NCBI RefSeq assembly: GCF_026151205.1
Contig: NC_087077.1
Span: 10,159,983 to 10,223,982 of the forward strand
Reading direction: 5' to 3'
Length of the DNA: 64,000 bases
Origin: Bolinopsis microptera
Taxonomy: Eukaryota > Ctenophora > Tentaculata > Lobata > Bolinopsidae
Shown here: piece by piece, positions 10,801-21,001 of the stretch
How positions within the stretch are numbered: the stretch's first letter is position 1
How the letters are laid out: every line of letters starts with the position of its first letter
The notes under the pieces: generated by a model
Databases searched by the model: none
The model's input: the letters and a program-made list of their open reading frames with translations, nothing else
Told to the model about the DNA's origin: nothing
Program-made: the position numbers and the translations under genes

Positions 10801-13800
10801 GTTATAGATGGAAGGTATGTGTCCTATGACCCTGAAATTTTCATAGATGGAGCTAAAATCCAGTTTATTGGAAATACACCGATGAAGTTTCTTGGCCATT
10901 GGATATATGTGGATCTGGGCCTCAAAGATACCAAGAAGCTGATAGAAGACAAACTGATTACACTGTTTCAGGCAGTGGACGGATCAGGCCTTAATGGAGT
11001 GATAAAATGCTGGATTTACAACAACCTCCTAACCAGCAAGCTCTCCTGGGACCTGATGATCTACAATCTCCCGGTTAGTTTTGTCAAAGATCTTGAAGCA
11101 ATATGTACGAAGTATCTGAAGAAATGGCTAGGTGTAACAAAGACAATTACTGTCAGTGTGCTTTACAGAAATAAGGATTGCTTTGGATTGAATCTTAAAA
11201 GACTATCGGACTTATACAAGTTCCTTCAGGTGTCCAAAGGTTACTCTCTAAAGAACAGCAAGGATCCTAAAGTTAAGGAGGTCTACGAGCACAGGGCCAA
11301 GAAACAAGAAGGGAGCAGTCGGTGGGGTTACACTAATGAGCTGAGTGCTAGAGAAAGAGATCTCTACTTCAGAGAGTTAGTAGGGGTAACAGTGCAAGGC
11401 AGGATGGGCTTGGGATCCAAGAGGAGTGTAGCCAGTGAAAAGGAAAAACTGAAAGAACTGGTATCCCACATCTCAGAGCAGGATATCCTGTTGACACTGG
11501 TAGACAAGGGAGTTCAAGGACAATTCTTAACATGGGAAAACACCATGCAGCTAGACCTAGGTTGGAACAACCTTATTTACAACTACAAGATGAGCCCTGC
11601 TCTTCTTAAGTTCCACCTCAATGCAACCCATGACGTTGCAAATACTCCAGCAAACATGAGCCTGTGGAACTATGCTGACACAGGACACTGTCCACTTTGC
11701 GGATGGAGACACTGCAACATTAAGCACATTTTGGTAGCTTGCAACTTCTCGCTGAACAACAAACGATACAATTGGAGGCATGACAACGTGCTGCGGGTCA
11801 TTGCGAAATCCCTACTGGATCAAATCGAGAAGTTCAACAACAAAGATTTTAAACTTGAAGTTCAGGACTGGACAGGCTTCAAGTCATCTAGCAGCTGTTA
11901 CCAAAAACCGAAGACGAAGATGAAAAGAGAGAGCCCTTTTGAGAAAGACCAAGATTGGCAGATTATCTGGGACGAAGATGACCTCCCAGCACAGTTCCCC
12001 CAGCACATCTACGGAACTGCAGAACGTCCCGATATTGTAGTCTGGTCTGATAAAGGAAAGGTGGTCATATTAGTAGAGTTGACAGTTGGTGACGAGAGTA
12101 ACTTTAGTGACCAAGTAGAACGTAAACAAGCACGTTACAACAGAGAGCTTATTCCTGGGCTGCATGGCAGTGGGTGGAAAGCTCAGCTTTTTACGGTAGA
12201 GGTTGGGTGTAGAGGCTTCTGGCATCATACCTTACCAGCCCTACTAAACTACTTTGGTGTTACAAAGAGAGTAAAGAAAGCAGTGTTCCAAGAGGCGGCT
12301 TTGGTTGCTCTCAGATGTTCCTATGCAATCTGGTTAGCAAGAGAAAACAAGAAGTGGAGTCCCTGCTACAACATCGCACAAAGACCCACTGTTCTACCAT
12401 CAACTGAGTGAGCTGAGTGTTGGGCCCTTAAAACATTGTTTAAAGCCACACCTGGAATCTCAAGTACCAGGATCAGTGATGGAAGCTAAGCAGATACATA
12501 GATGGAGTTGCTATCGAAAGATATAGAACTCAGGTATCCAACATCGTACCTTGATTATATTGTAGTATTTTCTCACAGTTATAACTCTTACAGTTATAAC
12601 TCTTACAGTTATAACTCTTACAGTTATAACTCTTACAGTTATAACTCTTACAGTTATAACTCTTACAGTTATAACTCTTACAGTTATAACTCTTACAGTT
12701 ATAACTCTTACAGTTATAACTCTTACAGTTATAACTCTTACAGTTATAACTCTTACAGTTATAACTCTTACAGTTATAAGGGGGGAAGGAGGTATTTCTT
12801 ATAGAGGGTAGTAAGATCTATCAGCTGCTTTTAGTCCCATGAAAAATATTATTCTTAGTTGAAGTTATCGCCGGTCAAACCTTACTTGGTACGCACTCAA
12901 CAAATCATATCATTTTATTACAGATACAGGAGATTTCTGCAAAGACTGCCTGGCAGTGGCTTCAGATAACGATGTCTGTACGAAGATCGGAGCTGAAACT
13001 CTGAGACAAGGAGGAAGTGGGGTTGATGCTACTATTGCTATATTATTATGTTTGGGTGCTGTCCAGCCCCAATCTAATGGAATTGGCGGGTGGGTGGCAC
13101 TTTATTAAATAGCAATCCATGTTAGATCCCACTGAAAACTTGATACGGTTGATTTTATAGCCTCATAACGTTATGGCCTAAGATTCATACAGAATAAACA
13201 CCAACTAGTATCGATCTCTAACCTGACTTCAAAGCCTACCACTGAAATGTTTCACATAATTTCAGGGGTGGTTTCATGCTGATTCATACTAAGACTGAAG
13301 ATAAAGTTATAAATTTCCGCGAAAGAGCTCCAGCTGCGTCCACCAAAGAAATGTACGTGGAAAATGCGGAACTTGCTAAAAACGTAAGTACCATTCAGTT
13401 AATTATAATTCAGGATAATGTATTTATTTAAACAATATTTCTACAGACTAAAATCGATTTGTTTTGATCAAATTCGTCCGCCAGACAATTTCAATCAACA
13501 AGTGGTGTCAAAAACACTTATTCTAGTACTTATTCTAGTTGTTCTTAACTTTGAATTTATTACTTTCTTTTTATTGTAATATAGATTCTATTTTGTAAAT
13601 CTTGTAAGTCGAGAAATAAATTGTATTTTCAAGCGTCTTGGCACCACCTGATCGGTTCCGGTAACCTATGTAAGGGGTCGTTCACATATTATGTAATCAG
13701 CTGAGGGGGGGTTCCGAATGATTACGCTAGTGTAATTTTGACACTATAGCGTAAAACTGATTACGGAGGGGGGGGGGGGGGGTAAAAATGTTCCAACAAA

Positions 13801-16800
13801 TGATAACGTAATATTATGTGAACTACCCCTAACGAAAATATCATGCTTCCCTATGACATCTGTTGGTTAAAGACGAAACAAACAATCATGGTTAAACTTA
13901 CCTGGACAGTAGATTTGGTAGCTTTTGTAACTCTGTATCCGTTATACACACAGCTAAGATGTGTTAACTATATTGTATTTGTACAACTATATTTTCAGGG
14001 AGGTTTAGCCAGTGCTGTACCAGGTGAGGTACGGGGTTACTGGACCGCTCATCAGATGTACGGTAAACTGCCCTGGAAAGACTTGTTTACTCCTTCCATA
14101 CAGATTCTCAGATCAGGAATAGAAGTCTCCCATCATATGGGTTTGTCGATTTTTGTACGATTTTTACCGTATACTTATTTTAGTAAACTTGTTATGTCTT
14201 GGGATATGAACTATTACCCGTTACTTCTAAATTTTACTCTATAGGTGAAAATATTTTCAGAAAAAGCATTGAAAATTGTAAAGGATATTTTGATAAAGAA
14301 CGAACATTTCAAGTCTATTTTCTTCAATGGAGAAGATAGTGCATCCTACAAAACGGTAAGAGGAGCTTTCAAACACACTGAGAATTTCCTGATGAAAAAC
14401 TTTAGCTTTTATCTCATCACGTTCAGATTATCCGCAGTTCTAAAATCAACAGTTTTGGTGTATTGTTTCAAAGTTTCTACCTTCAGGTTGGTGAAACCTA
14501 CACTAATCCGAAGCTAGCAGACGCATATGAGAAGATAGCTGACGAGGGGCCTGATGGGTTTTACAAGGGGGAAATAGCAGAGAACATAGTGAAAGCTACT
14601 GTTAGTTTCATTCTTAACTATTATTATTTACACGTGTTCGAGCTATCACTGCCTACTTAATCTCTATTGTATACCTACAGGCTCATTTTAAATTTATCTA
14701 TTTATTGTTGTGATACTCTGTTGTGGATGTCCATTAAAAGCCGAAACTAGTCGAGTCACATGAGCACTGGGTCGCTTCGAGCCCAAACGTTTTTTTCCCA
14801 CAGCTTTTACTTTTCATATTTCAGAAAGCAGAAGGTGGAATAATGACGTTAGAAGATCTAGAAGGTTACAATGTTACTATTGATGAGCCGTTTAAGTTTG
14901 AGTACCGAGGTCAGACTATCATATCCGCACCTCCACCTGCATCAGGTTAGCTGCACCAAGTGTTGCGAAAATCGAAAGTTATAACAATCCCACAACTGTT
15001 CTTATTCATTGCAAAAATCACACATACTCTTTCAGAAAATACACGGCAAATTTTTATGATATTCAACAACTTAATTTACCTTCACCCCAGGTCACGTAAT
15101 AGCTTTAGCGTTACAAGTACTCGATAACTTCGATCTATCATCCTATGGGGCTCTTAAAGCTTGGAACTATATAATCGAGGCAATGAGGTAGACATTTAAC
15201 CAGTGATTATTTGTACACATTTTAAAACTTTGATACAAGGTTAAAGTCGGTGCATAACAACTATAACCTCCAATTTTAAGTTTCGTGATATTCGTTTGAT
15301 AGTCCCTATCGATATTGTTCACTCAAAATTAATTCGATTGTTTTTATAAATGGGGGTTCTGGTGGAAGGTGAGGCATATTTTGTTGTCACGTGTCTAAGA
15401 AATATGCCTCACCTCCTCACCAGAATCCACATCTATAGAATTAGAACATGACTAACTATTGTTTACCGTAAGATTTGGTTACGCGATGAGGAGCAGGACA
15501 GGGGACCCTGATTACTCTTCTTTAACTAAGGGTGTCGTTACTCAAGTTAAAGAGTAAGAACCTTGTTTCATTTCCTCTTTCAGCTTCTATCTCAGTTTCT
15601 CTTTCAATTTTAGTCCTCATTTCAGCACTTTGATATTTTGATCCAATACAATAGTATTAGTTATGGCGTATTTTGAGTAGTTATCGTCTTATCATTTTTG
15701 AACTAAAGAATTTTCCTTTACTACATTCGCGATACTATTCTGGGCAGTATTTTGACTTTTGTTTAGACTTGTTTATAGAAATATCTTAAACCATAAACCA
15801 ATGGTCAAACACCCACCCATCGTCACATGTCTCCTCTCAGCAAGACATATATGAAGACGCTGCTAAAAGGACATTTTACGAAGGACAGCTACGACCAACA
15901 AGTCCCATACACCGACTACACTGAGTATAGTAACCCTATCTTCACCAACTACGACGGAACTCACACGACACATGTCTCTGTGATGGGTCCTGGTGGGGAG
16001 GCGGTTGCTTGTACCTCGTAAGTTTGAAAATTAATTGAGATGGAAAAACAAGATTTAACTTTGTTTTAATTTTGTTTTTAACCAAAAAATGCGTCGTTCG
16101 TGCATGTTTAAACCGTTAAACGTTTCAACTTCATGTTGTAGTGCACATTAAACCATAGTATTTTAAATACAGTTGTACAACACAGGACGGTAAACCTCTA
16201 CTTTGGAGCTCGAGTAATGACAGATAACGGTATTGTGATGAATAACGAGATGGATGATTTCTCAACCCCGGGTTTCAAGAACGCGTTTGGGTACAATCCC
16301 TCTCCAGAGAACTTTGTAGAACCGGGCAAAAGACCCATGTCCTCATCATCACCTTCCATCGTATTTGATAGCGATGGGGTAAGTTCTAGCTTGGATCTAA
16401 GTTTTATCAGCTGTTTTTAAAAGATCTGAGCTCCTTCACGTTTATTTCCTTGATGAATGCTTTTAGGTATATAATATATATAAGAAAACAAAACATTGAA
16501 AACTTTACAAATAATGACCATAAAAGATGTAAAGTTTGGTTCCTATCTTTATAGAGGATGTAATCAACATTTTGACCTGAGATTATATTTATGCTGTTCC
16601 ACTTTCAGGAAGCTACGTTTGTGACTGGTGCAGCTGGTGGTTCTAGGATAATTTCAGGTTAGAGTTTACATTAAATTTCTTAAACCACTAATACGACAAC
16701 AAAACAAATTGGACATTAGATTAAGATAAAACTATGTTTCCAACAAAATAAACTTACCAGGGGTCCTGCTGTCATTGGTAAATGCCATGGATTGGAAGAT

Positions 16801-17469
16801 GCCCCTTGATGATAACTTAAGAGCGGCCAGAATACACGATCAACTGAATCAGGAAACTCTCTACGAAGTAGTCCCAGGTATCTTAAGTAATTATAACGAG
16901 TCACTTTTTAAATCCCAGATAAACCGACCTCAAAATAACCAAACCTCTCCCGTGTCAGCATAACTAGTCATGATCATTTATATAATATGATAATATGTAT
17001 AATAGTATAATCAATAATAATATAATAATATATAATACCACTGCAGGAGTAACGCCGTTAAACGCTCGAGTAAAAGCCGGACTGAGTGATCTAGGATACA
17101 ATATGACAGAGAGAACCACCGGTATGAGTTCAGTTAACAGTGTTTCTAAACTCTGGGGTAGAAACGAGGCTGAAGGTCAGTGATATTAATCTCTTGTTTT
17201 TCAAATGACCCAGTACGTGTTTACTGTCTACTGACCTGTTTTATCAGATCAGTATCACTTTTATAGTGTCCATGATGCACGTTAACCAAGCACCCCAATT
17301 AACTGCAGCTGTTTCCTTTCCCAAAACTTCGCGGCAAATCGGTGCTCTACTAGACAGTACTTAATTTATAGATCAAGGAATTTTGCTAGGTCATTCTGCA
17401 CTTCAATTAATTTCTGTGTTTTCAGGGGATCCAAGAAAGAACGGAACTGGAATCGTCATCATTCTTTAA
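7862..17469 (+). CDS. GGT: Gamma-glutamyltransferase (glutathione hydrolase), complete, 17 exons
   Basis: The enzyme removes the gamma-glutamyl group of extracellular glutathione and transfers it to water or an acceptor. Exons: 7862-7927, 8946-8990, 9171-9288, 12924-13089, 13266-13383, 13999-14140, 14261-14355, 14487-14600, 14825-14945, 15091-15187, 15473-15553, 15841-16017, 16186-16378, 16609-16657, 16761-16877, 17047-17175, 17426-17469. All joins are GT-AG and in frame (623 residues). A short acidic cytoplasmic tail precedes one membrane segment (about residues 48-70), fitting a type II membrane protein. Family marks include RERAP in exon 5, the autoprocessing site TTHVSV in exon 12 with the nucleophile threonine near residue 430, NNEMDDFS in exon 13 and GAAGG in exon 14. 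Cleavage before that threonine would give the two subunits. Some weak sites (exon 7 acceptor at 14260, exon 11 acceptor at 15472) were chosen because they keep frame. Intron 3 carries a retroelement. Confidence 0.92.
7928..8945. other. GGT intron 1, with a dispersed repeat
   Basis: No exon is supported; the 86-residue ORF at 8141-8401 lacks any recognisable pattern. About 8625-8845 is a copy of the dispersed repeat that also brackets the LINE at 18690-18861 and 26709-26850 (shared words: accacggcaggg, aaatctgagttttgtt, ttttattttacgtttcattg, accgcagttag). Confidence 0.5.
9363..9614 (-). mobile_element. Possible retroelement remnant
   Basis: The minus-strand reading frame contains a motif (YNPPFSANVSNNIGSKF) of the kind seen in reverse-transcriptase polyproteins of Penelope-like or related elements in invertebrates. 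The rest is degenerate and no RT catalytic motif is visible. It lies in GGT intron 3. The family assignment is from memory of the motif style and is tentative. Confidence 0.35.
10012..10163. repeat. 15-bp minisatellite, left array (TTACAGTTATAACTC)
   Basis: About ten near-perfect tandem copies of a 15-bp unit lie immediately to the left of the retroelement. The same unit in the same orientation continues on the other side at 12574-12779. Confidence 0.9.
10164..12573 (+). mobile_element. 5'-truncated LINE of the R2-like (restriction-like endonuclease) type
   Basis: The element lies wholly within the 15-bp minisatellite in GGT intron 3. Its 5' end is cut inside the finger part of the reverse transcriptase, as expected from incomplete target-primed reverse transcription. 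A 3' untranslated region of about 160 bp (12412-12573) follows the ORF. Because both flanks are the same tandem repeat, no target duplication can be defined. Confidence 0.8.
10186..12411 (+). CDS. Reverse transcriptase with C-terminal zinc knuckle and restriction-like endonuclease (5'-truncated)
   Basis: The open frame of about 740 residues encodes the catalytic half of an R2-like non-LTR retrotransposon protein. The palm motif is FADD near residues 160-165, with FQGDPLS ahead of it. A Cys-x2-Cys-x8-His-x4-Cys knuckle starts near residue 500 (CPLCGWRHCNIKH). The restriction-like endonuclease follows: R-PDIVVW near 615, then the VELTV strand with its glutamate. This layout (RT, knuckle, PD-D/E nuclease) marks the RLE class of LINEs, unlike the two AP-endonuclease type elements elsewhere in the window. 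The N-terminal DNA-binding fingers and the first RT motifs are missing, and the frame runs upstream into the minisatellite. ATG 10186 is simply the first ATG. There is no internal stop, so the insertion is young or was until recently active. Confidence 0.85.
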   Translation: MGLLADRMLEYMVSNSYIDTSIQKGFLRKTPGCLEHTQALMEELKDAKSNRRQIFAVWVDLMNAYGRVPHNLIIYALRHYKFPNWLIEYMFKYYDELIVRVVTKDWKTNWFFYMLGLFQGDPLSVVLFLIVFSLLLDLLKNQSDLGYKPSFSSSSTSSRAFADDLTLMSPRLEKMKKLIDVMERFLTWSRKMKAKPSKCVSLGMKVIDGRYVSYDPEIFIDGAKIQFIGNTPMKFLGHWIYVDLGLKDTKKLIEDKLITLFQAVDGSGLNGVIKCWIYNNLLTSKLSWDLMIYNLPVSFVKDLEAICTKYLKKWLGVTKTITVSVLYRNKDCFGLNLKRLSDLYKFLQVSKGYSLKNSKDPKVKEVYEHRAKKQEGSSRWGYTNELSARERDLYFRELVGVTVQGRMGLGSKRSVASEKEKLKELVSHISEQDILLTLVDKGVQGQFLTWENTMQLDLGWNNLIYNYKMSPALLKFHLNATHDVANTPANMSLWNYADTGHCPLCGWRHCNIKHILVACNFSLNNKRYNWRHDNVLRVIAKSLLDQIEKFNNKDFKLEVQDWTGFKSSSSCYQKPKTKMKRESPFEKDQDWQIIWDEDDLPAQFPQHIYGTAERPDIVVWSDKGKVVILVELTVGDESNFSDQVERKQARYNRELIPGLHGSGWKAQLFTVEVGCRGFWHHTLPALLNYFGVTKRVKKAVFQEAALVALRCSYAIWLARENKKWSPCYNIAQRPTVLPSTE
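12574..12779. repeat. 15-bp minisatellite, right array
   Basis: About 13.5 tandem copies of the 15-bp unit found left of the retroelement. The unit is five codons long, so a Ser-Tyr-Asn repeat ORF runs through it at 12502-12804. This is an artefact of the repeat and not a gene. Confidence 0.9.
13384..13998. other. GGT intron 5, with a poly-G MITE
   Basis: Two-ended element at 13673-13829: aggggtcgttcacatattat at the left and, inverted, ataatattatgtgaactacccct at the right. A long G run lies at 13767-13782. No coding exon is seen apart from the GGT exon starting at 13999. Confidence 0.5.
15357..15425. repeat. Intronic hairpin with ~25-bp stem
   Basis: The arms 15357-15382 (ttctggtggaaggtgaggc...) and 15400-15425 are inverted copies with about one mismatch and one bulged base. 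They are separated by an 18-base loop. It lies in GGT intron 10 and might be a tiny MITE or a miRNA-like precursor. Confidence 0.6.
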
Positions 17470-18861
17470 GAATAATCTACTGTTTACAAACCTAAAGATT
17501 GCCAAAGAAGTCTTGTTGCTCTTAGTGGAACTGGACTGACTATTGGTCTTCTCTGAAAGTTTTTTTACAGTTTTAATCAGAATTATATATTATAGTACAA
17601 GTGGTAACGGCTTTATGCACATGAAGTTAGGATGTTGTTACTTATGTTCTTTCTTTTAAAAGTAGGCAGCATCACTAAATGTGCTCCTTATCTTAAAGAA
17701 ACTCTGGGAATTGAATTTGAACTTTTATGTCCCAATATGCATCGATGATCGAGGGTAGATCAAATTGATTGTTGATACAGTTACACATTTAAAGATTGGT
17801 TGAAAAGTCTATTTCATGCATTTCAATTGTTCATTGTTAATGGACTAGCCCGGCGCGCGCTACTTCGAAAAAATTTAGACGAGTAACATCTGTCAACAGT
17901 CAAGCATTTCAATTGAAAATAAACTTCAAAAATTAGATATCAGATTATAACTAGAACTAGCTGAAGTTGTTATGTGGATTAGGATGCTTTAATCTAGTTG
18001 ACAATTACTTGAAAAGTATTAACTAACTTGTACATCCAACATTTAAGTTTAGGCCGGATTCGAAGTCCTTTAATACATCACCAATACCTAGTACACTTCA
18101 ACTTGTATATCTGGGGACCGCATAGCAGGTTTAATTATGTTTATTAAATTAAAACATATAATTTGATATTAATTGAAGCTGCGGCGGAATGACAAGCTGA
18201 GCGCGGCCCAATAAACTTGCATTTTTACCTTGGAAAATTCTTGTCATACGTTTTATGACCCGCCGCGCACGAGTGAAACGACCGTGGGGGTCACTTTGCA
18301 CTTGTCATACGTTGTATGACCCGCCGCGCACGAAGTGCGCGGCTCCCTCTGTATCGTCAGGACGATAAACGACCGTGGGGGTCGCAACGTGATACAAGGG
18401 GTCACGGCGTGATACGAAAAATTCCAGTCCCTATGGCTATACCATATACGCGCGGCATCGTGCAGCTCTTTCCAAGCTTCTTGCTTATTTGGGGACCCCA
18501 GGCATGACAGGCCAGGCCGGATATAATGTTTATAAACTTATAATAGAATCTACATCAGATTTGGCGGAATAAAATTAAATGACCGGCTGACATGAGCGCG
18601 CGCCGCCTGGCCTAGTATGAGTAAGCTTTTTAATTGCATACATATTCTAGTCTTTATAAAAATTATAATCTATAATTCATGGTGTATAATTCATAAACCA
18701 CGGCAGGGCTACGTTTACTGGGCCGCGCTCAGCTTTTCATTCCGCCTAATCTCTATTTGTTAATGAACATAATACCCTGGGGTCCCCAGGTAAGGCTACG
18801 TACCCCCTTAAAAATTAAAATATAGTGCCAGATTTGATTTCAAATCTGAGTTTTGTTCACA
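17470..18861. repeat. Intergenic DNA downstream of GGT with dispersed short elements
   Basis: No gene is supported. Several GC-rich pieces of a dispersed family occur. An inverted copy lies near 18180-18215 (gcggaatgacaagctgagcg), a variant at about 18495-18615, and a direct copy at 18690-18861. The direct copy is also the left flank of the LINE insertion. A direct duplication of cttgtcatacgttttatgac and following GC-rich sequence lies at 18240 and 18300. A short block (ggcgcgcgctacttcg, then aaatttagacgagta) near 17852-17888 recurs near 27815-27848. Confidence 0.5.
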
Positions 18862-18880
18862 ATCTTCGCATGCTAGTAGT
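18862..18880. repeat. LINE target-site duplication, left copy
   Basis: The 19-bp word ATCTTCGCATGCTAGTAGT is repeated exactly at 26690-26708. The sequences outside the two copies together rebuild the dispersed repeat seen whole at 8625-8845, which confirms the insertion boundaries. Confidence 0.85.
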
Positions 18881-18973
18881 AGTAGTAAATCTTTCAAAGT
18901 ACGAAATATCTCTTTAAAAGAGCATCCTAGGCACCTTATAGATATCAAAACGCATAAAAAGAAAACAAAAACA

Positions 18974-20690
18974 TCAACCATCTTCTAACTTCTTCCATTC
19001 CTCCCTATCTAAAGCCAAAAATCTAAGGTCTTCGAAATCAGTCAAATTCTTAAGTCTAATATCAAGATTTCTACTAGTCAAGTCTTTTCTAATAACATCT
19101 AATAAGTTTAAACATGGTCTACCCCGTCTCCCTTCCATAAAAATATCAGAATTTATAGCAAATAACATAGAGGTGTATGCTGGTGAGTCTTCCTGTCCTC
19201 TTAAGATATGTCCTAACATTCTCCATCGAAACTTTGAGACTCTCACAGACAAGGGAGTGACATAACAACGAGCATAGAGTGCCTCATTAGAAATAACCCC
19301 AGTAGGCCATCTGATGTTGAGGATTCTTCGGAGGTGTTTGCGATGAGCAATATCAAGTTCATTCAACGAAGCTAGTGGTGCAGCCCAGGAGTTGCAGTTG
19401 TAGAGTAGAATAGAGACTACTTGTGCCTCGTAGATTTTGATCTTCCTTTGGACTGAAATCTTGCTCTTCATCCAAACTTTCTGAAATTTACTAAAGGCAA
19501 CATTACCAAGGAATATTCGATTCTTGATATCCTTAACAGTGCACATCAACGATCCTAAAGTTTTGTTAGAGCGCCACTCTTCATCACCTCTATACACTTT
19601 TCCAACAATCACCTTGCGTTTAACAGTGGGTTTAGGATCTGCTAAATAAAAATGGACAAATTCAGACTTGGAAGAATTGATATGAAGGTCCCACTGCTGG
19701 AATATATCTTTAGCGATAGGAAGCATTTCTTTGAGTGGAGCAAGTTCAGTGTTATTAAAGTCAATATCATCAGAGTATCCTGTTTCGAGTGGCATGAATT
19801 CTTCTGAGATAGGAGGATTAGGGATTGGATGATTTACTGGGTAAGGTGTTGATGATACTTGGGAGAGTACAGATCTGAGGTGAATAAGTGCAGCGGCTTC
19901 AACAACAGTAAATAGATTACCTGATAGTGCATCTCCTTGAAATGCTCCAGTTGTGCTTTGGAACTCAATTGATACAGTATTATTGACTTTTACTTTCAAC
20001 ACTGTGTTTGATAGTAGGAGCCGTACCATCCTAATTTCATCACTAGTACAGCCAGCATCTTCAAGAACATTGAGTACTGTTTCTCTGCTGATGGTGTCAA
20101 AGGCACTTGACATGTCTATACTCATTCTGTGGTAGCTCCAATGCTTTCTAAGTACCACTGAGGTTAGCATACGTTGAGACCAAATTATATCGCCACAACT
20201 TCTACCTCTCTTGTAAGCACTTTGTGTAGGACCGGTGTACTGATCTAGCTTGCCTTGGATACGTTTTAGGGTAATCATTGACAGTAATTTTCTGGAGCAG
20301 TTTGAGAGGGACCAAGTGGTTTCTTAGGCTTTTGGAGTGGATTAATGTTGCCTTTTCCAATAGATGTTATGGTGGTGTTTGTTTCAAATGCGGTATTTAT
20401 ACAGTCTGCACTCTGCATATTTCTGAAATACACTTCTGTTTGCATACTTAATCAATTCACTTGGGATATCATCAGGCCCAGTGGCTCTACCATTCTTCAA
20501 AGCTTTAGCAGCTATCTCAACTTCAATAGCAGTAATAGGGTCAGCGAGAGGACTAGGTTGATCAAAGAAAGTGTCAATAGGCTCAACTGTATGTTTTGCA
20601 GTGAACTTCTCTTCAAAGTGGTTCTTTAGTGTAGCAGCTTTTCCAGTGTCTGTACCTATGAAGTTAGAGTTTTCATCATGCACACTTATG
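18974..20690 (-). pseudogene. LINE reverse transcriptase part, frameshifted
   Basis: The N-terminal RT region (NGRATGPDDIPSELIKYA) reads at 20690-20384. The palm and thumb read at 20278-18974, with FQGDALSGNLF, the catalytic YSDDIDF and the C-terminal HRKHLRRIL and WRMLGHILR blocks. The two parts are in different frames; the break lies between about 20310 and 20390. This and the hAT insertion make the copy dead. In the intact element this segment follows directly after the endonuclease at 25279. Confidence 0.85.
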
Positions 20691-20698
20691 GTTGGAGC
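20691..20698. repeat. hAT 8-bp target-site duplication, left copy
   Basis: GTTGGAGC is repeated exactly at 25271-25278. On the minus strand it encodes the junction residues of the interrupted LINE protein, so removing the element and one copy rejoins the LINE frame. Confidence 0.9.
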
Positions 20699-21001
20699 CA
20701 AGGGTCGACCGAGTCCTCGGCCTCGGCCTCGGTTTTACCGAGGAATGGCGATTTTTCCTCGGCCTCGGCCTCGGCCTCGGTCAGGAGGACAATTCCTCGG
20801 TTCGCCTCGGCCTCGGTCAAAAATAGATTCGAAATTCCTCGGCCTCGGCGAAATTTGACGATTTTACCGAGGATTTGACCGAGGATTTTTGTTGAAATTT
20901 TGGGAATTTTTCTAGACTTACAGAGGTTAATGTAAACGAATTTGTAAAATTGAAAATAAAACGACCAATTGACCAGGACACAAAACTAAAAATATCATAG
21001 T

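Noticed and set aside
12502-12804. Ser-Tyr-Asn repeat protein
   Set aside because: Translation of the 15-bp minisatellite; no start context or gene structure.
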